A stretch of 36,336 nt of DNA from Chloroflexota bacterium (GTDB taxonomy: Bacteria; Chloroflexota; Limnocylindria; Limnocylindrales; CSP1-4), in the NCBI GenBank assembly GCA_003157875.1, contig PMKV01000154.1, positions 1 through 36,336 of the forward strand, in the 5' to 3' direction. The stretch's first letter is position 1. Every line of letters starts with the position of its first letter. Below, one piece after another: positions 24,419-32,069 of the stretch. Both the position numbers and the translations under genes were made by a program. The notes under the pieces were generated by a model. That model saw nothing but the letters and a program-made list of their open reading frames with translations. It was not told the origin of the DNA and searched no databases.

Positions 24419-24693
24419 GGCTGTACTCCACGCTTGGCCGAGTTTCCATCGGCCTCCAAACCGAACCGGTGGCAGGGGCGATGTGAGCGCGGCGTGCCAC
24501 CGGGTTGGCCGAGTATAGACCCGGCAGGGCCCGCTTCCAGAAGCTCGTCCCGCCGACCGGCGCAGCTGCCGCGGCCGACGAATGGGCGATCGCGCGGGCT
24601 CCGCGGGGCTTGGGGCCTCGCGTGGCCACCACGGCTCCCGGTGGTCCCGGGAGGATCGGGTCGTTCGGCTCGCGCCATGGCGTGAGCAACCGC

Positions 24694-24699
24694 TAGGCT
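24694..24699 (+). promoter_or_regulatory. -10-like TAGGCT of the MFS-degV operon
   Basis: The hexamer abuts ATG 24700 and ends 9 nt before ATG 24709. Its position favours 24709 as the start codon of a near-leaderless mRNA. Confidence 0.35.
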
Positions 24700-24708
24700 A
24701 TGCGGCCA

Positions 24709-26088
24709 ATGAATCGCTCCATCATCTCCATGCTCCTGGCGACGTTCGTGCTGCGCGTCAGCACGGCGATCACCGGCATCATGCTCGTCTTCCTCATCGA
24801 CGAGATGACCCGTAATCGAGGCACGGGTCCGGGGACGATCTCGTTGCTCACCGGCGGGTTCTACGCCACCGAGCTGGTCGGCGCCATCCTCTTCGGCGTG
24901 CTGGCCGACAAGTACGGCCGTAAGGTGATCATGCTGCTCGGGCCGTTGTTCGGTGGCGTTGCCGTCTTCATGACGGGTCTAACCACGCACCTGCCCGTGC
25001 TGTTCGTGACTCGCCTCCTGGAAGGCAGCTCCACGGCCGCCTCCATTCCCTCGACACTCGGTTTCATCGCCGCCGAAACGGCCGAAGACGAGGGGCTGCG
25101 CGGCAAGGTCGTCTCCCTGTTCGAGCTCGTGTCTCTCGGCGGCATGCTTGCCGTCGGCCCGGCCTTCGGCAGCATCCTGTGGGAGAACCTCGGCCGGTCG
25201 GCGTTCTTTCTCAACTGCGTCTTCTACGCCCTGGCGCTCTGCTTGTACGCCTACGGAGTCAGCGAGGTGCCGCGCGATCGCCGGGCCGACATATCCGCCC
25301 CGGCCGTTCCTGTCGATCGCGGCGTCGCGCTTGCTCGCCTGTGGCGCATCGTGACGAGCCGCAGAGTCCTGCTCTTCGCGCCTACATGGCTGGCCATCAA
25401 TGCCATCCTGGGGCTGTGGGCCCTCCAGGCGCCGCTTCTGCTGAAGGGCAACATCCAGGATACGAGCCAGTTCCTGATGAAAGGCGTCTCGCCCTCGACC
25501 ATCGGCTTCGGCGAGGCGATCCTGGCCGTGGTCTTTGGGGCCGGCCTGCTGTTCTGGGGGCTCGTGTACGCGCGATTCCGGCGCACCACCATGATCCTGC
25601 TCGGAGTCGGCGCCTTCGTCGCGATGACATGCGACGTCCTTGCGATCAACCACCTCGGTGGCACCTCGACGACCCTGCTCATCGCGCTCGGCGGCGTGGG
25701 GATGGTGGCGTTGTTCGTGATGTCCGGCGCCACGCCGGCCGCGCTGGGTCTGCTCGCCGACGTCAGCGAGGGCTTCGAAGAGGACCGCAGCGCGATCATG
25801 GGTATGTATTCGGTCTTCCTCGGGGTCGGCCAGGTGATCGGGGCCGCCGTTGGCGGGCTCGCGGCATCGTGGAAGGGGATCGACGGGCTCATCGTTGCCA
25901 CGGCAGGCCTGCTCGCGGTCGGAATCCTGGCCCTTATGAACCTGCGGGCCCACGAAGGCGCAATCCTTGACGGCATGGTCCATCACGGCGCACCCGTCAC
26001 TTTGGGCGACTCGCTGCGAGGTACGCTCTCCATGGCCGGTTCGCGGCAGCCGGCGCCGGCCGAGGCCGCAGCCAAGGAGGAGCGATGA
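24709..26088 (+). CDS. MFS transporter
   Basis: A 459-aa transporter with about 12 TM helices. Helix 1 is MLLATFVLRVSTAITGIMLVF, the loop 2-3 signature is GVLADKYGRKVIM (the classic G-x-x-x-D-x-x-G-R-K/R motif), and FVTRLLEGSSTAASIPSTLGFIA lies in helix 4. Direction and substrate cannot be read from sequence. ATG 24700 is three codons upstream. The stop overlaps the degV start by 4 nt (ATGA), so the two are translationally coupled. That pairing with a fatty-acid-binding protein may hint at lipid-like cargo. Confidence 0.9.
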   Translation: MNRSIISMLLATFVLRVSTAITGIMLVFLIDEMTRNRGTGPGTISLLTGGFYATELVGAILFGVLADKYGRKVIMLLGPLFGGVAVFMTGLTTHLPVLFVTRLLEGSSTAASIPSTLGFIAAETAEDEGLRGKVVSLFELVSLGGMLAVGPAFGSILWENLGRSAFFLNCVFYALALCLYAYGVSEVPRDRRADISAPAVPVDRGVALARLWRIVTSRRVLLFAPTWLAINAILGLWALQAPLLLKGNIQDTSQFLMKGVSPSTIGFGEAILAVVFGAGLLFWGLVYARFRRTTMILLGVGAFVAMTCDVLAINHLGGTSTTLLIALGGVGMVALFVMSGATPAALGLLADVSEGFEEDRSAIMGMYSVFLGVGQVIGAAVGGLAASWKGIDGLIVATAGLLAVGILALMNLRAHEGAILDGMVHHGAPVTLGDSLRGTLSMAGSRQPAPAEAAAKEER

Positions 26089-26930
26089 CCGTCGCAGTGG
26101 TCGTTGATTCAGGCTCCGACCTGACGCCGTCCCAGCTGCGCGAGACCGGCATCCGCCAGGTCCCGCTGTCGGTCTCCTTCGGCGAGGAGACATTCCTGTC
26201 GCCCGACGAGATGACCCCTGAAGCGTTCTGGGAGAGGCTGAGTGCCCCGGACAGCCCATTTGCCCACACCGCCGCCCCCAGCGTAGGCCTCTTCAAGCGG
26301 GAATTCGAGAAGGCCTTCACGGACGGTCACGAGGCCGTGGTCTGCGTGTGCCTCTCCGAGGGTCTATCCGCCACGGTCAAGCACGCACGGATGGCGGGCG
26401 AGTTGCTGCCGGGCAAGCGGATCGCGATCTTGGACTCCAAGTCGGCATCGATGGGCATGAGTGCCCTCGCCATGCGGGCGACAAGCCTGGCGGAGTCGGG
26501 TGCCTCTGCCGACGAAATCGAATCGCAGCTGACCCGGATGCGCGATCGCCTGGATCTCTACGTTGGCCTGGACACGCTCGAGTACCTGCGCAAGGGCGGG
26601 CGCATCGGTCACGCCAAGGCCGCCATCGGCGGCCTCCTGTCGATCAAGCCGATCATCACGATGGTCGACGGCGTGGTGGTCGTGGCCGACCAGCCGCGGA
26701 CCCGCTCCAAGGCCACCGAACGGGTCATCGAGCTTCTGACCGAGCGGCCCGTCGCCGAACTTCACGTGCTGTACTCGCCGCCCGCCGATCCCGACGTCTT
26801 CCGCGAAGCCGTCCTGGCAAGGCTGCCTGCCCCGGCCCCGAGGGTGGTCACGACCCAGATCATCGGGCCCGTCATCGGCACCCATATCGGGCCGGGTGCA
26901 TACGGCGCCATCCGGGTCTTCGGGGACTGA
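26085..26930 (+). CDS. DegV family fatty-acid-binding protein (FakB-like)
   Basis: A 281-aa soluble protein. DegV/FakB proteins hold a fatty acid and, in Gram-positives, present it to the kinase FakA. Motifs: VVDSGSDLT (6-14), TAAPS (62-66, the TSQPS-type loop), SEGLSAT (91-97) and DTLEYLRKGGRIG (163-175, family signature), with GPVIGTHIGPGAYG near the end. No FakA kinase gene is adjacent. It is coupled to the MFS transporter by a 4-nt overlap. Confidence 0.93.
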   Translation: MTVAVVVDSGSDLTPSQLRETGIRQVPLSVSFGEETFLSPDEMTPEAFWERLSAPDSPFAHTAAPSVGLFKREFEKAFTDGHEAVVCVCLSEGLSATVKHARMAGELLPGKRIAILDSKSASMGMSALAMRATSLAESGASADEIESQLTRMRDRLDLYVGLDTLEYLRKGGRIGHAKAAIGGLLSIKPIITMVDGVVVVADQPRTRSKATERVIELLTERPVAELHVLYSPPADPDVFREAVLARLPAPAPRVVTTQIIGPVIGTHIGPGAYGAIRVFGD

Positions 26931-27039
26931 GCGCCGCCGAAGGCAGAAGGCCACCAGCGCTACCGATTCGTTCGGCGTATCACCTGATCTGGTATGTATA
27001 CGTTAGGCCAATCGGCCCTGGCAACGATGACGTCGGGAA

Positions 27040-27068
27040 TTGGCGCAACTTGGCAGCAGGTCTATACT
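27040..27068 (+). promoter_or_regulatory. Sigma-70-type promoter of glutamate dehydrogenase
   Basis: TTGGCG (27040-27045), 17-nt spacer, TATACT (27063-27068). Transcription would start near 27075, leaving a leader of about 155 nt before ATG 27230. Within the rest of the 299-nt gap, ACCTGATCTGGT near 26980 is a 10/12 palindrome that could be an operator; no gene is seen. Confidence 0.65.
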
Positions 27069-27229
27069 CGGACCCAAGTGGAACCTGCGGCGCCGCTCTC
27101 CGGTAACAAGCGGAAGGCCGCCGCGACATCGTCGGGACCGTTGAGGGGCGGCTTGCCGGGCGGGTGAATTGAACCGGCCTGGCGGCTGCATCCGACATGA
27201 CGGTCACGGCCATGGAGGGTATCCGGCCG

Positions 27230-28495
27230 ATGGCGACCGAGCAGCTCGCCCCGCCCATCAACGCATGGGACGTTGCCCAGCAGCAGTTCGATCTAGCTGC
27301 CGAGCATCTCCATCTCGCTCCGGGTCTGCGCAAGGTCCTGCGCGAACCCAAACGAGAGCTCACCGTCCATTTCCCGGTGAAGATGGACAGCGGCTCCGTC
27401 GAGGTCTTCACGGGCTATCGAGTCCAGCACAATCTCAGCCGTGGCCCGGCCAAGGGCGGCATCCGCTACCACCAGAACGTGACCCTCGACGAAGTCAAGG
27501 CTCTGGCCATGTGGATGACCTGGAAGTGCGCCGTCGTCGGGATCCCGTTCGGCGGTGGCAAGGGCGGCGTGATCGTCGACCCCAAGAAGCTGAGCATTCG
27601 CGAGGTGGAGGGTCTGACCCGCCGCTACGCGACCGAGATCAGCATCATCATCGGTCCGGAGAAGGACATTCCCGCTCCGGACGTGAACACGAACTCCCAG
27701 ACGATGGCCTGGATAATGGACACGTACTCGATGCATGTCGGGTACACGTCCCCGGCCGTCGTGACCGGCAAGCCGATCCCTCTGGGTGGCTCCGAAGGTC
27801 GAAACGAGGCCACAGCCCAGGGCGCGGTGTACACGCTCATGGATGCCGCCCGACACCTGGGCATGGAACTGCCGAAGTGCCGCGTCGCCGTCCAGGGCTT
27901 CGGCAATGCCGGCGCGATCGCCGCGCAGCTGATGGCGGCCAGCGGCTCGAAGATCATCGCCGTCAGCGACTCCACCGGTGCGATCTATCGCCCCGAGGGC
28001 TTCGACCCGAACGCCGTCCTGTCATGGAAGCAGGAACACAATTCGGTCTGCGGCTTCCCGGGCACCAAGGACATCAGTAACGAGGAGTTGCTCGAACTCG
28101 ACTGCGACATCCTCATCCCGGCCGCCCTCGAGAACCAGATCACTGCCCGTAACGCGGGTCGAATCCAGGCCCGACTTATCGGTGAGGCCGCCAACGGGCC
28201 CACCACCCCCGAAGCGGATGAGATCCTCTACAAGAACGGCAAGTTCTTGATCCCCGACATCCTCTGCAATGCCGGCGGTGTCACGGTCAGCTACTTCGAG
28301 TGGGTCCAGGACCTCGATCGCGACTTCTGGAGCATCGATCACGTCAACGAGAAGCTGCGCGCGATCATGACCAAGGCCTTTGCCAGCACGCTCGACATGA
28401 GCCTCAAGGAGAAGGTCAACATGCGCACGGCGGCCTACATGCTGGCCGTTCAGCGCGTGGCCGACGCCACCTCCGTTCGTGGGCTGTATCCGTAG
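27230..28495 (+). CDS. gdhA: Glutamate dehydrogenase (Glu/Leu/Phe/Val dehydrogenase family)
   Basis: A 421-aa enzyme interconverting glutamate and 2-oxoglutarate plus ammonia with NAD(P). Motifs: NLSRGPAKGGIRYH (68-81), catalytic Lys99 in MTWKCAVVGIPFGGGKGG, APDVNTNSQTMAWIMD, and the Rossmann loop VAVQGFGNAG. The C-terminal VSYFEWVQ is typical. Length matches hexameric bacterial and archaeal GDHs of about 415-420 aa. ATG 27230 has GGAGGG 10 nt upstream. ATG 27197 and 27212 would add 11 or 6 residues and lack an SD. A strong promoter precedes it and an intrinsic terminator follows, so it is probably monocistronic. Confidence 0.95.
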   Translation: MATEQLAPPINAWDVAQQQFDLAAEHLHLAPGLRKVLREPKRELTVHFPVKMDSGSVEVFTGYRVQHNLSRGPAKGGIRYHQNVTLDEVKALAMWMTWKCAVVGIPFGGGKGGVIVDPKKLSIREVEGLTRRYATEISIIIGPEKDIPAPDVNTNSQTMAWIMDTYSMHVGYTSPAVVTGKPIPLGGSEGRNEATAQGAVYTLMDAARHLGMELPKCRVAVQGFGNAGAIAAQLMAASGSKIIAVSDSTGAIYRPEGFDPNAVLSWKQEHNSVCGFPGTKDISNEELLELDCDILIPAALENQITARNAGRIQARLIGEAANGPTTPEADEILYKNGKFLIPDILCNAGGVTVSYFEWVQDLDRDFWSIDHVNEKLRAIMTKAFASTLDMSLKEKVNMRTAAYMLAVQRVADATSVRGLYP

Positions 28496-28518
28496 AGCCG
28501 GCGTTTCGAACATTCCTT

Positions 28519-28562
28519 GCGGCCCCGACGTTCCCCCTCGCGTCGGGGCCGCTTCTCGTTCG
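28519..28562 (+). terminator. Intrinsic terminator after gdhA
   Basis: A perfect 12-bp GC-rich stem (28519-28530 with 28541-28552), 10-nt loop, followed by TTCTCGTT. It lies 24 nt after the gdhA stop. Confidence 0.8.
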
Positions 28563-28693
28563 CTCAGCCGGCGCCGATGCCGTCGGAGCGAACGAGACGG
28601 TCCGTGGTCAGTCGGGCGATGCCGTGGGTCAGCGTAGCTGGCACGCTGGCGAGGGATCGGCCATCGCGGCCCGTTCCGCTGTCGGGCTGGTGC

Positions 28694-28699
28694 TACGAT
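28694..28699 (+). promoter_or_regulatory. -10-like TACGAT upstream of the 201-aa gene
   Basis: TACGAT lies 75 nt before ATG 28775, downstream of the gdhA terminator, so the next gene likely has its own promoter and a conventional leader with an SD. Confidence 0.35.
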
Positions 28700-28774
28700 C
28701 CGTCGGCTGAAAGCCGCTTGCCACCCGAGCGAACTGGCATCGCGGACCCGGAGCCGCTCGGGATAGGAGCATCC

Positions 28775-29380
28775 ATGCTCGACCACGAAGAGAAGTTCCT
28801 GTTCAAGGAGGAGACCCTCCATCTGGCCAATGCCCTGGCCGAACCGGGCGTGCTCGACAACGTCGAGGACCTGCTGACCGACGTCATCACGAGCCCCAGG
28901 TTCGACTCGGAGGTGTTCACCCTGGAGCGGTCGCTGCAGGTGATGCTGGGGGCGCGGGCCGGAGCCACGCTGGTGGGTCTTCTGACGGTCACGCCCGAGG
29001 TCTTCGACGAAACGGCCGAGGTTCGAATTCCGCCCGAGGTCCAGGAGCGTCTGATCGCCTGGCGGGCGCGCTTCGGCCTGGCCATCGACAACGCCCTCAA
29101 CTACCTGAACAACCCCGACGGGATCCAGGGCCACAACTTCTCGACCCAGATCGCCCATGCCGACGAGCGTCAGGTCCTGCAGGGCCGGCTGACCCTGGTT
29201 CGATACAACAACGAACCGCAGTTCTTCCTTGCCGACGCGGGCGTCTTCTTCGGTCTCGTGGTCGACATCCTGGAGCGGCTTGGTCCATACCTTGGTCCGG
29301 ACGCGGTCGATGCCGAGACCCTGAGCCGTCTGCGCGAGGCCGTCCAGCTCGTGGAACGCAAGACGGCGACGCGGAACTGA
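28775..29380 (+). CDS. Uncharacterised 201-aa protein
   Basis: I do not recognise a family. The protein appears soluble and mostly helical in the first half (LANALAEPGVLDNVEDLLTD, SLQVMLGARAGATLVGLLTV), with a strand-rich part around GRLTLVRYNNEPQFFLADAG and a C-terminal helix ending LVERKTATRN. No cysteines, TM helices or clear catalytic motif. ATG 28775 is preceded by AGGAG at 5 nt. The longer upstream frame is Arg-rich and crosses the gdhA terminator, so it is not used. Confidence 0.78.
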   Translation: MLDHEEKFLFKEETLHLANALAEPGVLDNVEDLLTDVITSPRFDSEVFTLERSLQVMLGARAGATLVGLLTVTPEVFDETAEVRIPPEVQERLIAWRARFGLAIDNALNYLNNPDGIQGHNFSTQIAHADERQVLQGRLTLVRYNNEPQFFLADAGVFFGLVVDILERLGPYLGPDAVDAETLSRLREAVQLVERKTATRN

Positions 29381-29438
29381 TTCCGGTCGCCGTCCTGCGA
29401 CAAACGTCGGGCCGCAGGAGAGCGCGGCCGGACGGGGA

Positions 29439-29465
29439 GGGCGGCCCTCACTTGGAGAGCCGCCC
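29439..29465. terminator. Hairpin between convergent genes
   Basis: GGGCGGC (29439-29445) pairs with GCCGCCC (29459-29465). A second weak stem, GGCCGC/GCGGCC, lies just upstream near 29410-29428. No U-tract. A role in ending the two convergent transcripts is only suggested by position. Confidence 0.3.
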
Positions 29466-29476
29466 CGCGCGAACTA

Positions 29477-30586
29477 CTACGGTTTGGGGGTCCCCGGAGG
29501 GTTGGTGCCCGGCGCGCCGGGGAGAGGGGCGCTCGCATCCAACTGGCCCGGACCGGGCCAGGCCGGCTTTGCGAATGCGACGTCCTGGGCCACCGTGAAG
29601 GGGAGCAGGCGCCTGCGGTATGGATCGAGCAGACGGACGATGAAACCCAGCAGCGCCAGCAGCAAGACAAGTAGGAGTGCGACGGGGAGGATCAGGATGG
29701 CGACCCAGATCACGACGGTCGCGGCCGCCTTGCCGACCTCGCTCAACGAGCCGGCTGCCTGACCGGCCTGATCGTTTGCGCTCCAGGGAATGGGCGTTGC
29801 GGAGGGCGATGGCGAAGGAGACGGAGAGGGACTGGGGCTTGGTGTCTGCTTGACCGGTACCTCGAACACGACGGTCAGGGTGCTGTAGGCCGCCTGGTCG
29901 GTCAGTGCCGAAAGCTGGCCGGACAGCTGTTCGATCTGGCCCTGGACGTCGGCCAGCCGCTGCTGGACGGTCAGGACGTCGCCGATCGTGTTGGCCTTGA
30001 GCATGATCGCCTGGATGGCCTTCTCGCTCGCCTTGAGGTTCGCGATCCGCGCCTGGAGGTCGACTATCTGGCCGCCGACGGGCGTCGAGTCGGTGTGCTC
30101 ACTGAGAACCTTGACGCCGAGCCGGCGCATCGCGGCCAGGGCGTCCTCGAACTTGTCCACGGGGATGCGATATGTGGCTGAGGCCATCTCCTCGGCCGTG
30201 CTCACGGTTCGATCAGAGGCGGCCAGCCAGCCGCCCAGGACATGCATCTGGGCCGTGGCCTGGGCGACGGCGTCGTCGATGGCCCCGACCTGGATGCTGA
30301 TCGTGCCCGTCTTGACGATCTGATCCTCCGGCGCTGGGGCGTTGAAAGTGCCGGCAGACGTGGCGCCGCTGGCCTGCGCCTCGCCGGCAAGCGCCGTCGC
30401 CGCCGCGGCCGGGGTTCCGACCTGGGCGCCGCCAAGGTCGGCCGCGCTCGCGGCCGGGTAGGCAGGGCCAGCCGTGGCGAGGTCCTGGTTGTAGTAGTAC
30501 GGCGCGCTCGTGGAAGCGGAACTCGAGCAGGCGGCGGCGAGGAGACCCGCGGCGAGCAGCACGAAACACAGATTCCTGGTGCGCAT
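29477..30586 (-). CDS. DUF4349 lipoprotein with C-terminal TM helix
   Basis: A 369-aa predicted envelope protein. A lipoprotein signal peptide ends at LAAAC (Cys20). A low-complexity Ala/Ser/Tyr region follows, then the DUF4349 domain (about 88-250: QIVKTGTISIQVGAIDDAVAQ, YRIPVDKFEDALAAMRRLG, LQARIANLKASEKAIQAIM, coiled coil to LTDQAAYSTLTVVFEVP). A (SP)n repeat linker leads to a TM helix (about 300-330) and a Pro-rich tail. DUF4349 function is not known to me. ATG 30586 has GAGAGGG about 6 nt upstream. The frame runs further upstream without signal features. It is a paralog of the gene next to it. Confidence 0.88.
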   Translation of the reverse strand: MRTRNLCFVLLAAGLLAAACSSSASTSAPYYYNQDLATAGPAYPAASAADLGGAQVGTPAAAATALAGEAQASGATSAGTFNAPAPEDQIVKTGTISIQVGAIDDAVAQATAQMHVLGGWLAASDRTVSTAEEMASATYRIPVDKFEDALAAMRRLGVKVLSEHTDSTPVGGQIVDLQARIANLKASEKAIQAIMLKANTIGDVLTVQQRLADVQGQIEQLSGQLSALTDQAAYSTLTVVFEVPVKQTPSPSPSPSPSPSPSATPIPWSANDQAGQAAGSLSEVGKAAATVVIWVAILILPVALLLVLLLALLGFIVRLLDPYRRRLLPFTVAQDVAFAKPAWPGPGQLDASAPLPGAPGTNPPGTPKP

Positions 30587-30708
30587 GGATAACCCTCTCT
30601 TGCCCAGTGGAGACTTGAGCGCCGGGGGCGCCTGGTGTGGTCTCAACATGAATTCGTCTCGAACGAGGCTACGGATCACGACCGCAGCCGGAGCCCGGCG
30701 AAGGGGTG

Positions 30709-31836
30709 TCATGCCGCCACCGCCGTGCTGCCGCGGCGGCCCCGACGCAGGATCCGCCGTATCAGCGCCGCGATCGCGTACAGCAGTAGTGCGGCCAGTG
30801 CCAGGGGCAGAGCCACCACGCAGATCCAGACGACGATCGTTACCAGACCCTGACCGACCCGAACGAGGGCTGCGCCGGCCTGGTCGACCTGTGCGCCGAG
30901 CGTCCAGTCCTGGGTGGCCTGGCTGGTGATGGTGCTGGTCGGCAGCTGGAACGACACCGTCAGCGTGCTCATCGCGGCCTGGTCCTTGAGGTGGTCTCTC
31001 TCGGCCGTCAGCTCTTCGATCTGGCCCTCGGTCTGGCTCAGCTGGTTCTCGACGGCCAGGACGTCCGCGACCGCGGTGGCCCGAGTCATGATCGACTGCA
31101 GGGCGGCCTCGGTCTTCTGCAGGTTGTCGATGCGGGCGTCGAGATCGATGACCTGTGTGGTGACGTCGGTCGCGGTGGTCTGGAGGGACAGGACCTTGGA
31201 TCCGATCTTGCGCAGGTCCGCTATCGCCTCGTCCCACTTCGCGGCCGGGACGCGATAGGTGATCGATGCCGTCGCGTCATTGCCGGAGCCGGAGGCGTTC
31301 GACGCGTCGACCGACCCGCCCAGACCGACGATTGCCTTCTGGGCATCGCCTACGGCGGCGTCGATGTCGCTGACCACGAGATCGAGCTGTCCGGTCTTGA
31401 CGATCTGGTTTGACTCGGCGGCGGCCAGGACGGCGCTCTGGGGGTCGGTTGTGGATACGCCGTTCGCGGCTTCCGGGGAGATACCGGAATTGGTCCCGGC
31501 AGCGGCGCCGGTGGTGTCGCCGGCCGGCCCGACCCCAAGGGTCTGGGTTCCGAGGGACTTGGACTGGGCCCCGAATTGGATGTCGGCGGGCCCGGCAGCG
31601 GTCCTGGCGTCGAGGGACGCCGTCTGTCCGAAGGCGATCGGCGGGCCGCCGACGACGTAGGCCGTGCCGACTATCGCCGCGACGGCGATCACGACCAGAC
31701 CCCTTGCGATGCGGCCGTGGCGGCGGAACCAGGCTGCCCCGGCTCGACCGCGCGAGGGGCGATGCTCCGGGGTTGAATCGGCGCTTGCCTCGGGTTCGGT
31801 GGCGGCGTCGATGTCGCCGAAATCGTTGCTTGTCAC
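30709..31836 (-). CDS. DUF4349 membrane protein (paralog of the neighbour)
   Basis: A 375-aa protein with a cytoplasmic N-terminus, a signal-anchor helix (about 44-64, GLVVIAVAAIVGTAYVV), a linker, and a DUF4349 domain (NQIVKTGQLDLVVSDIDAAV, YRVPAAKWDEAIADLRKIG, LDARIDNLQKTEAALQSIM, LKDQAAMSTLTVSFQLP). A C-terminal TM helix (VVWICVVALPLALAALLLYAI) and basic tail end it. It differs from its neighbour in lacking a lipobox and the SP linker. GTG 31836 has GGAGGG at 7 nt. The open frame continuing upstream to 32049 is translated tandem repeat and was not used. The two genes are 122 nt apart and probably one unit. Confidence 0.87.
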   Translation of the reverse strand: MTSNDFGDIDAATEPEASADSTPEHRPSRGRAGAAWFRRHGRIARGLVVIAVAAIVGTAYVVGGPPIAFGQTASLDARTAAGPADIQFGAQSKSLGTQTLGVGPAGDTTGAAAGTNSGISPEAANGVSTTDPQSAVLAAAESNQIVKTGQLDLVVSDIDAAVGDAQKAIVGLGGSVDASNASGSGNDATASITYRVPAAKWDEAIADLRKIGSKVLSLQTTATDVTTQVIDLDARIDNLQKTEAALQSIMTRATAVADVLAVENQLSQTEGQIEELTAERDHLKDQAAMSTLTVSFQLPTSTITSQATQDWTLGAQVDQAGAALVRVGQGLVTIVVWICVVALPLALAALLLYAIAALIRRILRRGRRGSTAVAA

Positions 31837-31925
31837 GGTTCCACCCTCCGGGTAGGCGTCGAGGCCGGGACATCGGCCGTTCGAGACTGAGACGCCGGCC
31901 GGGCCGCAACGGTTCCCGGGGAGCG

Positions 31926-32006
31926 GCGCCGGGGAGTGGCCCAGCGAGTGGCGCCGGGGAGTGGCCCAGCGAGTGGCGCCGGGGGAGTGGCCCAGCGAGT
32001 GGCGCC
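31926..32006. repeat. 25-bp tandem repeat, three copies plus partial
   Basis: Units start with GCGCCGGGGAGTGGCCCAGC: 31926-31950, 31951-31975 and 31976-32001 (one extra G), with a fourth GCGCC at 32002. The array sits between the panC end and the upstream DUF4349 gene. Confidence 0.9.
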
Positions 32007-32015
32007 GTACCACGA

Positions 32016-32069
32016 GCAGTTTGCCCGAAGGGCAAACTGCCCAAGCCATTGGCCGTCAGGCCAATGGCT
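32016..32069. other. Two adjacent perfect 11-bp hairpins at the panC 3' end
   Basis: Hairpin one: 32016-32026 with 32030-32040, 3-nt loop. Hairpin two: 32044-32054 with 32059-32069, 4-nt loop; it contains the panC stop and last codons. Three bases separate them. No U-tract follows on either strand, so they may protect the operon mRNA 3' end or act in factor-dependent termination. Confidence 0.8.

Noticed and set aside
24098-24685. Plus-strand frame opposite the zinc-ribbon gene
   Set aside because: Arg/Pro/Ser-rich; the minus-strand frame has ordered CX4C and CX2C motifs and an SD.
31837-32049. N-terminal extension of the second DUF4349 protein
   Set aside because: It would translate the 25-bp tandem repeat and a hairpin; GTG 31836 has a good SD and a sensible N-terminus.
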